Positions 25,001 through 33,520 are shown, counted from the stretch's first letter. The stretch: 38,782 nucleotides of DNA from Saprospiraceae bacterium (GCA_020629315.1 JAHDDO010000021.1:17808-56589), one strand, 5' to 3'. The notes: generated by a model from the sequence alone, not told the origin. Made by a program: numbers and translations.

Positions 25001-25577
25001 CCTCTACTCGATCCAGGTCCGCTTCAGTCAACTTTAGTTTATTAAGGGTTTCATGCTTACGAATCTTAAATTTAGATATACCTGCCGCTTGTTCAAACAT
25101 CTTCCGCCGAGCGTTATTTTCATCGGTCAGAATATCATTGACCATAGCCAACTCTATGATAGCATATGAATTGGATCCAATACCCGAATCCATAAATAAG
25201 TTTGTGATATCCTTCAGTCGGCATTTAACATCATTCAAGCGATACTCTGACTCCCCTGAAGCATATAAAATTCGGGATATGGATACCTCTGAATATTCTG
25301 TAGGTAAAATATTCTTTGTATTCTCGAAGCTCAATGTTACTTGAGCCACATTTCCCTTTTTTCTTGTTTTTGTACCATTGAAAATCACATCACCCATGGA
25401 CTCCAATCGCAAGGCCTTCCCTTTTTGCTCTCCAAGAACCCATCGTATAGAATCAACAATATTGGATTTACCAGACCCATTAGGCCCGACAATTCCTATC
25501 ATTGGTTCGCTAAAATGGATGGTAGTCTTATTAGCAAAACTCTTAAAACCCTTTATTTCTAAGGTCTTCAAACGCAT
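22038..25577 (-). CDS. smc: Chromosome segregation protein SMC
   Basis: A full-length 1179-residue SMC ATPase, the usual size for bacterial SMC. Walker A GPNGSGKSN is at 31-39, with VDSIRWVLGEQ after it. Coiled coil covers ~165-500 and ~665-1010, separated by the hinge domain at ~500-660 (GFPASVKFLYDHYKGKLP, FIEPYINHFIAET, GRAKFFVLSKF). The ABC signature LSQLSGGEKT is near 1075 and Walker B FCILDEVDAPLDD near 1100, followed by the His switch (LITHNKATM). The protein dimerises at the hinge and, with ScpA and ScpB, forms the condensin that compacts and segregates chromosomes; scpA and scpB are not in the window. The promoter box TATATTTG lies 7 bases before the start, so the leader is very short. 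The small beta-barrel gene follows after 12 bases. Confidence 0.97.
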   Translation of the reverse strand: MRLKTLEIKGFKSFANKTTIHFSEPMIGIVGPNGSGKSNIVDSIRWVLGEQKGKALRLESMGDVIFNGTKTRKKGNVAQVTLSFENTKNILPTEYSEVSISRILYASGESEYRLNDVKCRLKDITNLFMDSGIGSNSYAIIELAMVNDILTDENNARRKMFEQAAGISKFKIRKHETLNKLKLTEADLDRVEDLLFELETNMKGLEKQAKRTERYFALKEKYKQIQIVASRTKLAELKEKSQNLRTQLAEAKDKKLHLQTQLRNEQAALEKAQSESIGLEQALSSNQKETNQLFEQIRNLENDIKVRQQKVELFERNQMQLKEQIRNYESQLNHYEQRKAELELQGSERNEAEQGLLSEMQSAKTQLETFQGQFDEIHKEIDSENAAFDEVTRLKFDLEKDIAILKNSLQTETQAREGRQLEIQQLKSDRDGKQSLFDKMSNDKSKLVTELDAVRSKQGKALTALREMQEERDGLKEQLELNQRSLDKKQNEFNLMKSMVDSMEGFPASVKFLYDHYKGKLPMLSEAFECEPKYRDAVERFIEPYINHFIAETEKAAFDAIELLRNGQKGRAKFFVLSKFTQKLAAPASKDGLTAVLDVIKYDSKYHPLMVHLFGDAYLSDEQTQRSDDAVIINTTGNWVMTPYTISGGSKGLFEGKKIGRKKILQSLEKEILQIEKQIAKETSALEVIEKKIEANPALEMEEQLRQKELALDRLDFQMSSLEQGLESANSVVGEKEAVFTDKEAAISRFELGIKDNEKKLKTIAVSFAEAEAKIKDRSDALAKAQLTLNGYQEAFNAKNVAYLQAQNVSNLTKSELANLGENISRLTNSIGQDKNQIGNLDAEIAEVKSALHANETDLKALLQNKTDQASALNKAEETYFAKRGEVHELEKSIRELNSQSMQTQSLENEIGEKVHTFSFQEKEVHNRMQIEFNLDSKELQEFEVTEDFSKVENVGMEAEKLRNRLANYGDINPMAITAYEEIKERYDYIVSQRDDILYAQEDLQKTIKEIEETATQRYLDAFTQVKENFQVTFRTLFTEDDDCDLILLDEENPLDSKIEIIAKPKGKRPKSLSQLSGGEKTLTATALLFSLYLLKPAPFCILDEVDAPLDDRNVDKFTNLIRRFSDNSQFILITHNKATMRDVDVLYGVYMQEVGVSEMSAVDFRDKESVKQYDALVN

Positions 25578-25584
25578 AAGAAAA

Positions 25585-25592
25585 CAAATATA
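25585..25592 (-). promoter_or_regulatory. -7 promoter box of smc (TATATTTG)
   Basis: Exact match to TAnnTTTG, ending 7 bases before the smc ATG at 25577; the predicted mRNA leader is only a few bases. Confidence 0.5.
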
Positions 25593-25634
25593 TAAAACAT
25601 GCTTATACGAAGTGGGATATGACCCTTCAATAGC

Positions 25635-25642
25635 TATCTTTA
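25635..25642 (+). promoter_or_regulatory. Possible -7 box of the oligopeptidase gene (TATCTTTA)
   Basis: Matches TAnnTTTG at 7 of 8 positions (last base A instead of G) and lies 19 bases before the ATG at 25662. It is back-to-back with the smc promoter in the 84-base divergent gap. Confidence 0.3.
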
Positions 25643-25661
25643 CCTTGTTAAAACCAGAGAC

Positions 25662-27851
25662 ATGAAAAAATTGACTATACCCGTTTTTCTACTCTTTCCT
25701 TTTTTATTAGTAGCCCAAATTTCTAATGATATGATGCCCATGTTGAATATTCACAAACAGTCCATAGGTCTTGAAGAGCCTGTTGCAGAAAAAGTGCCTT
25801 ATGAAATGGAAATTCATGGGGATACGCGCGTAGATGATTATTACTGGATGCGATTGAGCGATGAACAAAAAAATGCAAGCACACCAGATGAAGCTACCCA
25901 AAAGGTCCTGGACTATATTGGCAAAGAAAATCAGTATACATCTGAGGCAATGTCACATCTGGATCCTCTGAAAGAATCCCTATTTGAAGAGATCAAAGCT
26001 AGAATAAAGCAAACTGACCTTTCCGTACCCTATAAATATCATGGATACTATTACATCACTCGATATAACGAAGGTCAAGAATATCCTTTATATACTCGAA
26101 AAAGAGGAAGTCTTACATCCGATGAGGAAATAATGTTGGATGTAAATGAATTAGCCAAAGACTATGATTTTTATACAGTTGGAGGGCGAAATGTAAGTCC
26201 TAACAATACCTTATTGGCCTATGGTGAAGATACCTTGAGCCGTCGAATATACACCATTCGATTCAAGAATATAAGGACTGGTGAAATGCTTGAGGATCGC
26301 ATTGAAAATACCACTGGAAGTGTGGTATGGGCCAATGATAATAAAACGGTCTTTTATACAAGAAAAGATGAGGCCTTACGAGCTTATAAGATCTTTAAGC
26401 ATAAATTGGGCACCGATGCTTCAGAAGATGTAGAAGTGTATCATGAAGCAGATGAGACATTCCGAACTTTTGTCTATAAAACAAAGTCCGACAAGTATAT
26501 TGTGATTGGATCAGGGGCTACCTTGTCCAATGAATATCGGATCATTAATGCAGATACACCAGATGCTGAGTTTACCCTATTCCACCCTAGAGAACGGAAG
26601 CTAGAATATGGTATCAAACATTATGGTGATCAATGGTACATTCTGACGAATAAAGACGGCGCCACTAACTTCAAGTTGATGAAGACACCAGAGTCAGCGA
26701 CAGATGCAGCTAACTGGGTAGATGTAATTCCTCATCGAGAAGAAGTGCTTCTTGAAGGTATCGATATCTTCAAAGATTATATGGTATTATCAGAAAGGGA
26801 AAATGCTACAACCTACATTCAGATTCGACCTTGGGACGGTAGCGAACCCCATCATATCGCCTTTACGGAAACAGCCTACTCTGTGTACACCTCGGTAAAT
26901 CCTGAGTTTGATACAGATGAATTGCGAATAGCGTATACCTCCCTCACTACGCCTAATACTACCTACGATTACAATATGCAATCAAGGACATTGGACCTTA
27001 AAAAACAACAAGAAGTAATCGGAGATTTCAAACCAGAAAATTATCATTCTGAGCGAGTTATGGTCAAGGCTAGAGATGGGGTTATGGTACCGATGAGTAT
27101 AGTCTACCGAAAGGATTTTCGAAAAAATGGAACACAGCCAGTGTTATTATATGGATATGGCTCCTATGGCTATAGTATTGATCCGTATTTTTCAAGTGTC
27201 CGTTTGAGCCTGCTGGACAGAGGATTTGCTTTTGCCATTGCTCACATTCGTGGCGGCCAGGAAATGGGTCGGCAATGGTATGAAGATGGCAAATATCTTA
27301 AGAAGAAAAACACTTTTACTGACTTTATTGATTGTGGAAAGTATCTAGTTGAAAACGAATATGCCGACACAGGGCATTTATATGCTATGGGTGGCAGTGC
27401 TGGTGGTTTATTGATGGGTGCCGTTATGAATATGGCTCCTGATATGTGGAATGGTGTTATTGCTGCGGTTCCTTTCGTTGATGTGGTAACCACCATGCTT
27501 GACGAGTCCATCCCATTGACGACTGGCGAGTTTGATGAATGGGGTAATCCTAAGGACGAAACCTACTATCATTACATGAAGAGTTATTCTCCATATGATA
27601 ATGTGGAAGCTAAAGACTATCCATCTACCTTGATTACCACAGGGTACTTTGATTCTCAAGTGCAATATTGGGAACCTCTTAAATGGATTGCTAGATTACG
27701 GGAATTAAAGACAGATGACAATCCATTGCTACTGCATTGTCAAATGGGGACCGGTCATTCGGGCTCATCAGGTCGGTTCGAACGATTAAAAGAAACAGCT
27801 TTAGAGTACGCCTATTTATTAGATCGAGCGGGACGAGCATCTATGGAGTAA
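25662..27851 (+). CDS. Exported S9 family peptidase, oligopeptidase B-like
   Basis: A 729-residue serine peptidase of the prolyl oligopeptidase family, closest in pattern to oligopeptidase B, which cuts peptides after Lys or Arg. The N-terminus is a signal peptide (MKKLTIPVFLLFPFLLVA|Q). Then come the family's opening segment (HGDTRVDDYYWMRL) and a seven-bladed propeller (~90-440) that limits access to peptides. The C-terminal alpha/beta-hydrolase has the nucleophile Ser579 in GGSAGG, Asp664 in YFDSQVQYWEP and His699 in GTGHSG. Classical oligopeptidase B is cytoplasmic; the signal peptide here points to the periplasm, as in many Bacteroidota copies, and to peptide scavenging. The last 11 bases overlap the convergent glycosyltransferase gene. 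The pair of acidic residues that sets P1 specificity was not checked. Confidence 0.92.
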   Translation: MKKLTIPVFLLFPFLLVAQISNDMMPMLNIHKQSIGLEEPVAEKVPYEMEIHGDTRVDDYYWMRLSDEQKNASTPDEATQKVLDYIGKENQYTSEAMSHLDPLKESLFEEIKARIKQTDLSVPYKYHGYYYITRYNEGQEYPLYTRKRGSLTSDEEIMLDVNELAKDYDFYTVGGRNVSPNNTLLAYGEDTLSRRIYTIRFKNIRTGEMLEDRIENTTGSVVWANDNKTVFYTRKDEALRAYKIFKHKLGTDASEDVEVYHEADETFRTFVYKTKSDKYIVIGSGATLSNEYRIINADTPDAEFTLFHPRERKLEYGIKHYGDQWYILTNKDGATNFKLMKTPESATDAANWVDVIPHREEVLLEGIDIFKDYMVLSERENATTYIQIRPWDGSEPHHIAFTETAYSVYTSVNPEFDTDELRIAYTSLTTPNTTYDYNMQSRTLDLKKQQEVIGDFKPENYHSERVMVKARDGVMVPMSIVYRKDFRKNGTQPVLLYGYGSYGYSIDPYFSSVRLSLLDRGFAFAIAHIRGGQEMGRQWYEDGKYLKKKNTFTDFIDCGKYLVENEYADTGHLYAMGGSAGGLLMGAVMNMAPDMWNGVIAAVPFVDVVTTMLDESIPLTTGEFDEWGNPKDETYYHYMKSYSPYDNVEAKDYPSTLITTGYFDSQVQYWEPLKWIARLRELKTDDNPLLLHCQMGTGHSGSSGRFERLKETALEYAYLLDRAGRASME

Positions 27852-28911
27852 GGGAATCACATATTTTAGAGAGCACGGTTACTTCTTTGGCCCAATGCCA
27901 TTCTTGTTTAGCGACTAAACAATTAGTCCGACGTCGATCGTATTCGCTAGGCTGCTCTATAGATCGCACGGCCTTTACAAGGGCATCACTCGTATATTCT
28001 TTGACCAAAATGGATACGTCATATTTCGCGTTTATTTTCCGGTACTCAGGAAAGTCCATATGTATAGCAGGAATACCCGCCTGGATGTAATCGAAGCATT
28101 TATTAGCTAAAGAATAATCATAATTCTTACTGGCTGGATTAAGCATATTTAGACCTATGGATGCCTGGGAGCTAAGCGTGTGTAGATCCTTAGGCAGCAC
28201 CCAACCATGCCAGTCAACACGTTGTTCTAACTGCTTATCACTGATGAGGCGCTTTATCTTCGAACTCAGATCACCTTCACCTGCTAGAATGAGTGAGTAG
28301 TCTTCTAATTGTTCTAATGCCTCTAAGGCAAGCTCCACCCCTCTTCCTTCATTTATTGCACCTTGATAAATGAGTCTTTTCGATTTTTCTTTCGGTCCAA
28401 TGTCCTCTTTGAGCATTGGTACATTACGCAGTACAGAAAAAGGGACCTTATACAAGGCCGTAAATATTTCTGCTAAAGTTTGATTCACTGTGATATGCGC
28501 ATCGCACTTTGGGATATACCAATCTGCTACCTTGGACCAAATCCACTTTTTCAAGGGTTTAGATAAAAGTTCTGGTACTTCAGTAAAGTACTCATGACTA
28601 TCAAAAATCACCTTTGCTCCAGCTTTTGCTCTGAAAACACCCCATAAAGAATCTAGATCTACCGCATAGATTAACTTGGGCTTGTGCTTTCGTAATTCAG
28701 CAGACATAGCTACGTTCAATTCACGATAGAACGATATACCACTTTTAGATGTAGATTGTATTGAATGATGAATCAGGCCTTCCATCACACAGGTTCCTCG
28801 ACTAATCCAATGTACGCTATAGTCCCAATCAAGCAAAGACTGAATGACACGTTGTAGGCGCCTATCATAATCGGCAATACTCGTAGATACTATGAAAATT
28901 TCTTTACTCAT
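27841..28911 (-). CDS. Glycosyltransferase, GT4-like (GT-B fold)
   Basis: A 356-residue cytoplasmic or membrane-associated glycosyltransferase. The N-terminal half has FDSHEYFTEVPEL (~103-115), a Rossmann segment typical of GT4-type enzymes. The donor-binding half has KRLIYQGAINEGRGVELALEAL (~178) and YSLILAGEGDLSSKI, then the motif SLANKCFDYIQAGIPAIHMD, which corresponds to the nucleotide-sugar binding region LPNKLFEYMAAGLP of the family. Sugar donor and acceptor cannot be predicted. It is the last gene of an apparent operon: its start overlaps the recQ stop by 8 bases. The 3' end overlaps the convergent peptidase gene by 11 bases. The nearby SAM methyltransferase (37943) may or may not be related. 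A role in surface polysaccharide or lipid glycosylation is an inference from the family. Confidence 0.85.
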   Translation of the reverse strand: MSKEIFIVSTSIADYDRRLQRVIQSLLDWDYSVHWISRGTCVMEGLIHHSIQSTSKSGISFYRELNVAMSAELRKHKPKLIYAVDLDSLWGVFRAKAGAKVIFDSHEYFTEVPELLSKPLKKWIWSKVADWYIPKCDAHITVNQTLAEIFTALYKVPFSVLRNVPMLKEDIGPKEKSKRLIYQGAINEGRGVELALEALEQLEDYSLILAGEGDLSSKIKRLISDKQLEQRVDWHGWVLPKDLHTLSSQASIGLNMLNPASKNYDYSLANKCFDYIQAGIPAIHMDFPEYRKINAKYDVSILVKEYTSDALVKAVRSIEQPSEYDRRRTNCLVAKQEWHWAKEVTVLSKICDSLTP

Positions 28912-30787
28912 TAAGTGTTAAGGTATCTCCTGCTATATCTATCCTTCCATTTTCATTCCATTTATACAGAAGATCCATAACGGATGGCCATTCCTTATTT
29001 TTAAAGTGGACACGCAAATTTGAAAAACGAACAGTACCATTACGTAACAAGCTAAGGACTTGGTGATCTAGAGCGTCCTGCTCATTCTCATTTTGACAAT
29101 AATCACATTCGCCACATAAGGTATCACTTGGGAAGCCAAAATAGCTTTCAATATAGCCTTGTCTGCAATCTTCAAATGCTATGTATTTAAAGACTGCTTC
29201 TACCGCCCCCAATGCTCTTTCTAAACGTTTTTCATAAATGGAACTAGGAAGGTATAATATGTCATTATCAGGCCTTTTCAGGGTGAAACGAATATAAGCG
29301 GATTGATGAGCTTTGATATATTTTATCAAATAGCGTTTTTCTAATGCGCTTAGAATAGGTGCATGTGCCTTTCGCGGAATTTGAAGTTTGCTTTCTATTT
29401 CCGTTTCAGAAATCTTTACAAAATCATAGTAGAGTCCTTCATAAATTCTAAGCAAGCCTCTCATATATTCTTCCAACTCTTTGGGTAGCGTTCCTTCACG
29501 AAGCAGGGATTTAAAGATGTCGTAATCGACTTTCATTCTAGAAGGATGGAAAAGCTTATCTGACAGGAAAATATAATTTGCTTGATGTATGATTTTTAGC
29601 GCGTGGAATGTTTGGAGAGCTGGAAAACTATTTTCCTCGGTAAAAGCGGCCAAATCAAAACGAAATCGTTCGCCCACGCCTTCGCCTGGTGGAATGTGAT
29701 ACTTTCGGCAAAGGTGGTAATACACCTTTCTTATAAAGTCTTTATTTGGAAAGCTATTCTTTATTTCTCTTAGCTTTTTCGCCTTATCATAGGGGCTGAA
29801 TAATAAGATAGCTTGAGCCGCTTGACCATCCCTTCCCGCACGGCCGGCTTCTTGAATGTATTCTTCTAAAGAAGGGGGCATTTCATAATGTAAAACGTAT
29901 CGCACATCCGATTTATCAATCCCCATTCCGAATGCATTCGTCGCTACTATCAGTCGTAATTCGTTGCGTACCCAAGATTCTTGAATGTGCTCCTTTTCTT
30001 TTTGATCTAGTCCAGCATGATAGCTAGCCACTTCTGGGAGAAACTTTCCAATCATGGCAGCGATTTCTTTGGTTAGCCTTCGACTTCTAACATAAATCAA
30101 CCCAGTCTCCGTCTTATGTTTCAAAATAAAAGCCTTAAGAAAACCCAGTTTATCTTCGGTTTGGATCACTTGGTACGATAAATTTTCCCGCTTAGGTGAA
30201 CTGATCAATTGCACAGGCTTTTCTAGACCTAAGTTTTCTATTATATCATCTTGGACATTGGGCGTAGCCGTAGCTGTAACTGCTAAAATGGGTACTTTTA
30301 ATTGACTGCGTAAATCGGAAATATTTCTGTAACTCGGTCTAAAATCATGGCCCCATTGTGAAATACAATGCGCTTCATCAACCGCTATAAAACTTATATT
30401 AATTTGGGCCACACGTGCATCAAACATCTTACTTTTGATACGCTCGGGCGAGACGTAAAGCAAATCTAACAAGCCATCCATAGCCTCTTGCAAAATACGA
30501 TCTTGATCTCTGTAAGGCATTCCTGAATGAACGAATGCTGCCGCTACCCCTCTACTCTTTAATTGAGCGACTTGATCTTCCATCAGTGCCATCAAGGGCG
30601 AGATTACTAAGCATGTACCTTCTTTAATCAAGGCTGGCAATTGGTAACAGAGGGATTTACCGCCACCCGTAGCTAATACCGCTAATACATCTTTATTGGC
30701 AAGAACAGCGTCAACTATAGGGACTTGCTTTTCCCTAAGAGTATCAAAGCCCCAATATCGTTTGAGTGTTTGTGAAACAGTATCCAT
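28904..30787 (-). CDS. recQ: ATP-dependent DNA helicase RecQ (short form)
   Basis: A 627-residue superfamily 2 helicase that unwinds DNA 3' to 5' in recombination and replication-fork repair. Motif I LATGGGKSLCYQ (Lys44), the DEAH box with the RecQ loop VDEAHCISQWGHDFRPSY (137 onward), motif III AVTATAT and motif VI QEAGRAGRDGQ are complete. The zinc-binding domain has its four cysteines (DCRQGY, then LCGECDYCQ near 560-570), and a winged-helix-like part follows. There is no HRDC domain, so it is the short form common in Bacteroidota, which often have several RecQ copies. I prefer the ATG at 30787 over the one at 30811: it leaves an 8-base gap to the upstream gene instead of a 16-base overlap, and MDTVSQTLKRYWGF is the usual family start. 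The next gene overlaps by 8 bases. Confidence 0.95.
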   Translation of the reverse strand: MDTVSQTLKRYWGFDTLREKQVPIVDAVLANKDVLAVLATGGGKSLCYQLPALIKEGTCLVISPLMALMEDQVAQLKSRGVAAAFVHSGMPYRDQDRILQEAMDGLLDLLYVSPERIKSKMFDARVAQINISFIAVDEAHCISQWGHDFRPSYRNISDLRSQLKVPILAVTATATPNVQDDIIENLGLEKPVQLISSPKRENLSYQVIQTEDKLGFLKAFILKHKTETGLIYVRSRRLTKEIAAMIGKFLPEVASYHAGLDQKEKEHIQESWVRNELRLIVATNAFGMGIDKSDVRYVLHYEMPPSLEEYIQEAGRAGRDGQAAQAILLFSPYDKAKKLREIKNSFPNKDFIRKVYYHLCRKYHIPPGEGVGERFRFDLAAFTEENSFPALQTFHALKIIHQANYIFLSDKLFHPSRMKVDYDIFKSLLREGTLPKELEEYMRGLLRIYEGLYYDFVKISETEIESKLQIPRKAHAPILSALEKRYLIKYIKAHQSAYIRFTLKRPDNDILYLPSSIYEKRLERALGAVEAVFKYIAFEDCRQGYIESYFGFPSDTLCGECDYCQNENEQDALDHQVLSLLRNGTVRFSNLRVHFKNKEWPSVMDLLYKWNENGRIDIAGDTLTLNE

Positions 30788-30795
30788 AGGAGTTG

Positions 30796-31665
30796 TCAAA
30801 TAGGTGGGCAATCAACCCTATAGAATAACCTAGGACCTAAATTATAATGAAGACGAATCAATCCGATAAAGTAATAATCATTTACCTCAGGGTTGCCTCT
30901 TCTTTTCCCAGCATAATTTCCTGGAAATGTACCTTCTTCCTTATTGTGAAACTCATCTATACGTTGACTTAGAATAGCCGCTGTTTCTCCATTGAAAAAA
31001 AGAAGATCATCATAACTCACATAGGTAGTACTTACATCGTCCAAATAATCTGTGGATGTAAATCTAATATTTAATTCAGCTGATATAGCAAAGCGAGCGT
31101 TTATGCGAACTTTTGCTCCAGCACCAGCAAAGATGGCACCTTGATAAAGTTTATATGGTCTGGCTTTCCCTTGGATCCCTTGACCTTCCGTACCTAAGGG
31201 TTGAAGCCTATAATTATCTCCATTATATGTCGTTCGTGGATCGAAGTAAAATCCAGCTACGCCTAGACTCACTAGAGGCGTAAAAAATCGACCTTCTTGC
31301 CGATAATCATAGCCGAAAAAATAATAATTGAGCCCTGCAGATAGCTCGTATATAGGACTAAAAAAATGAAGGTTTCTTTCTTTCTGAGAAGCGGCAATGG
31401 CAAAACGATCATCACCTGCGATACGACCGGCTAAAAATCCGCCAAAGATTTCAATGTTGGGATTAAACCGTTTGTGTAGTCTCACATCTCCTGCCCATTT
31501 ACTTTGTTTAACGTTGTTTCCAAAGTTTTGACTATTCAAATCACCACCATACATGGCACCACCTATTCCAAAAGAGATATCGTACCCTTGAGAATGGCTA
31601 TTTCCAGCAGAAAAAAGACTAAAAAGTATAATCCAAATGCCCGTGCGTCTAAAAAACAGCATCAT
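30796..31665 (-). CDS. PorG-like (DUF6089-type) outer-membrane beta-barrel protein
   Basis: A 289-residue exported protein with a signal peptide at ~1-26 (GNSHS|QGYD). The pattern SFGIGGAMYGGDLN, KWAGDVRLHKRFNPNIEIFGGFLAGRIAGDD and FTSTDYLDDVSTTYV matches the DUF6089/PorG family of Bacteroidota outer-membrane barrels; PorG is a T9SS subunit that interacts with the PorK/PorN ring. Many genomes carry several paralogues, so this copy may be a relative rather than PorG itself. It fits the T9SS cargo seen in the window. It is the first gene of an apparent operon with recQ (8-base gap) and a glycosyltransferase, a combination for which I know no functional reason. The upstream 169-base region is divergent with the subtilase gene. 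Confidence 0.75.
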   Translation of the reverse strand: MMLFFRRTGIWIILFSLFSAGNSHSQGYDISFGIGGAMYGGDLNSQNFGNNVKQSKWAGDVRLHKRFNPNIEIFGGFLAGRIAGDDRFAIAASQKERNLHFFSPIYELSAGLNYYFFGYDYRQEGRFFTPLVSLGVAGFYFDPRTTYNGDNYRLQPLGTEGQGIQGKARPYKLYQGAIFAGAGAKVRINARFAISAELNIRFTSTDYLDDVSTTYVSYDDLLFFNGETAAILSQRIDEFHNKEEGTFPGNYAGKRRGNPEVNDYYFIGLIRLHYNLGPRLFYRVDCPPI

Positions 31666-31761
31666 TTTGCGGTTTGTAGCTAATTTTATACGTGAAATAA
31701 AAGAATGTTGGGAAGCACGTATTCTAACATATCTTTAAAACAATAATACCTACAGCATTAT

Positions 31762-31769
31762 TATCTTTG
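31762..31769 (+). promoter_or_regulatory. -7 promoter box of the subtilase gene (TATCTTTG)
   Basis: Exact match to TAnnTTTG, giving a predicted leader of about 60 bases before the ATG at 31835. The leader is A/T-rich with no Shine-Dalgarno site (AACTTAATAATT before ATG), as is usual in Bacteroidota. Confidence 0.6.
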
Positions 31770-31834
31770 TGCGAATTTTTAATTTGTCCAAAGGTAGCTA
31801 ACCTTGACAATCAAATCTAAATAACTTAATAATT

Positions 31835-33517
31835 ATGAAATATATTCTTTCACTTTGTTTCTTGCTTTTGGCTCAATTTCAAATGAGTGCACAAGCACCC
31901 GAAAATTGGTTTCATCAAAATCCATCTGAAAGTGAATGGCACGGAGTAGCTACAGAGGAAGCCTATGCTATGCTAAATGGTAGAAAAGGAGAACTTGTGG
32001 TAGTTGCTGTTATTGACTCTGGAGTGGATGCTGACCACGAGGATTTAAAAGATGTGATGTGGACTAATCCAGGAGAAATTGCAGGTAATGGTATCGATGA
32101 TGATGGGAATGGCTATGTTGACGATGTACATGGCTGGAATTTCATTGGTGGTTCAGGTGGTAATGTGAATGAAGATACCTATGAGGCGACTCGTCTATAT
32201 AAGAAACTTAAGTATAAGTACGAAAATGCAAATAGAGATCAACTGTCTAAGAATGAAAAGGCAGACTATGATCTTTTTAAGCGTGTAGAAGAAGAGGTAA
32301 GGACTAAACGAGAAAGAGCTACAAAAAGATTGGAAGGTATCAAGGATAGAGAAAACACGATCATCTCTTCAGTGGATGCTGTTAAAATGGCGCTAGGTGA
32401 TTCAACACTCACATTGGAAAATATCCAAGCTTTAGAAGGTGACGAAACATTAGCTATGGGTGTAGAGATCGTTTCTAGTTTTTTAGGAGAAGGTCAAGAG
32501 ATTCAAAATTTTGACAGAATTAAAGAATTAGTTGTTGGCGAATTAGATGGTGCTAAAAACTATTTCCAAGGGCAGTTAGATCATGCATACAATACTGATT
32601 TCAACCCAAGGACTATTGTAGGTGATAATTACAATGACCCTAATGAAAGAATCTATGGCAACAATGATGTAGAAGGTCCTGATGCATTGCACGGAACACA
32701 CGTAGCGGGTATTATTGCTGCTACAAGAAACAATGGTGTAGGAATGAATGGTGTAGCTGATAATGTTAGAATCATGTCTGTAAGAACAGTACCTAATGGT
32801 GATGAAAGAGATAAAGATGTAGCTAATGCCATTCGCTATGCGGTTGATAATGGTGCGAGCATCATTAACATGAGCTTTGGAAAAGGATTTTCTTGGAATA
32901 AAGGAGTGGTTGATGATGCTGTTAAATATGCCACTAAAAATGATGTGCTTTTAGTGCATGCAGCAGGTAATGGTAGTCAGAACAATGACACTAGTGACAA
33001 CTTTCCTAACGATACGTTTGAAAAAGGATCTTTGTTCTGCAAGAAGTCAAATACATGGATGGAAATAGGCGCTTTAAATTACAAGCAAGGTGAGAACTTC
33101 GCCGCTCCATTTTCTAATTATGGAAAATCTGAGGTGGATATCTTTTCTCCAGGAATGGCTATTTATGCGACACTTCCAGATAACGAATATGCAAATCTTC
33201 AAGGAACTAGTATGGCAGCTCCAGTGGTAGCCGGTGTTGCAGCAATCCTTAGATCTTATTTCCCTTCATTGTCTGCTGCGCAGGTAAAAGAAATTATAGA
33301 ATCTACAGCTAAACCAATTGATGAAAAGGTTTTAGTCCCAGGATCCAAAGAAGAAATGGTTCCTTTCAGCTCATTGAGCGTTACGGGTGGCGTTGTAAAT
33401 GCCGAAGCTGCCGTGGCAAAAGCTAAAGGTGTCAAAGGAAAAAGAAAGAAGAAGATTAAAGAGAAAGCGAAAAGCAATTCCATGAAAATGGAACAAGTAG
33501 AAAAATCAAAAGTGTAA
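31835..33517 (+). CDS. Secreted subtilisin-like serine protease (S8 family)
   Basis: A 560-residue exported protease. The signal peptide ends near Ala19 (QMSA|Q). The catalytic triad is Asp61 (VIDSGVD), His286 (HGTHVAG) and Ser459 (GTSMAAP), with the oxyanion Asn in HAAGNGSQNN (~375). The gap of ~225 residues between Asp and His is far larger than in subtilisin (~30) because of a highly charged, probably helical insert (~115-250, rich in Lys, Glu and Arg) after a calcium-like loop (NGIDDDGNGYVDD). This layout is found in a Bacteroidota S8 subgroup. There is no separate inhibitor prodomain before Asp61. The C-terminus is not a recognised T9SS domain but a Lys-rich tail (KGKRKKKIKEKAK), so the periplasm or outer membrane is a likely site. 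A terminator follows directly. Confidence 0.92.
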   Translation: MKYILSLCFLLLAQFQMSAQAPENWFHQNPSESEWHGVATEEAYAMLNGRKGELVVVAVIDSGVDADHEDLKDVMWTNPGEIAGNGIDDDGNGYVDDVHGWNFIGGSGGNVNEDTYEATRLYKKLKYKYENANRDQLSKNEKADYDLFKRVEEEVRTKRERATKRLEGIKDRENTIISSVDAVKMALGDSTLTLENIQALEGDETLAMGVEIVSSFLGEGQEIQNFDRIKELVVGELDGAKNYFQGQLDHAYNTDFNPRTIVGDNYNDPNERIYGNNDVEGPDALHGTHVAGIIAATRNNGVGMNGVADNVRIMSVRTVPNGDERDKDVANAIRYAVDNGASIINMSFGKGFSWNKGVVDDAVKYATKNDVLLVHAAGNGSQNNDTSDNFPNDTFEKGSLFCKKSNTWMEIGALNYKQGENFAAPFSNYGKSEVDIFSPGMAIYATLPDNEYANLQGTSMAAPVVAGVAAILRSYFPSLSAAQVKEIIESTAKPIDEKVLVPGSKEEMVPFSSLSVTGGVVNAEAAVAKAKGVKGKRKKKIKEKAKSNSMKMEQVEKSKV

Positions 33518-33520
33518 ATA

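Noticed and set aside
24232-25344. Several long open frames on the plus strand opposite smc
   Set aside because: They lie fully inside smc, have no promoter box or family motif, and have the Ser/Cys-rich composition typical of antisense frames of a coiled-coil gene.
28904-30787. RecQ as part of a defence or mobile system
   Set aside because: It has a standard RecQ layout with zinc-binding domain, and the neighbours are a beta-barrel protein and a glycosyltransferase, with no nuclease, methylase or reverse transcriptase.
30788-30811. Longer recQ start at 30811
   Set aside because: It would overlap the upstream gene by 16 bases and add residues not seen in RecQ; the ATG at 30787 is preferred, though the longer form cannot be excluded.
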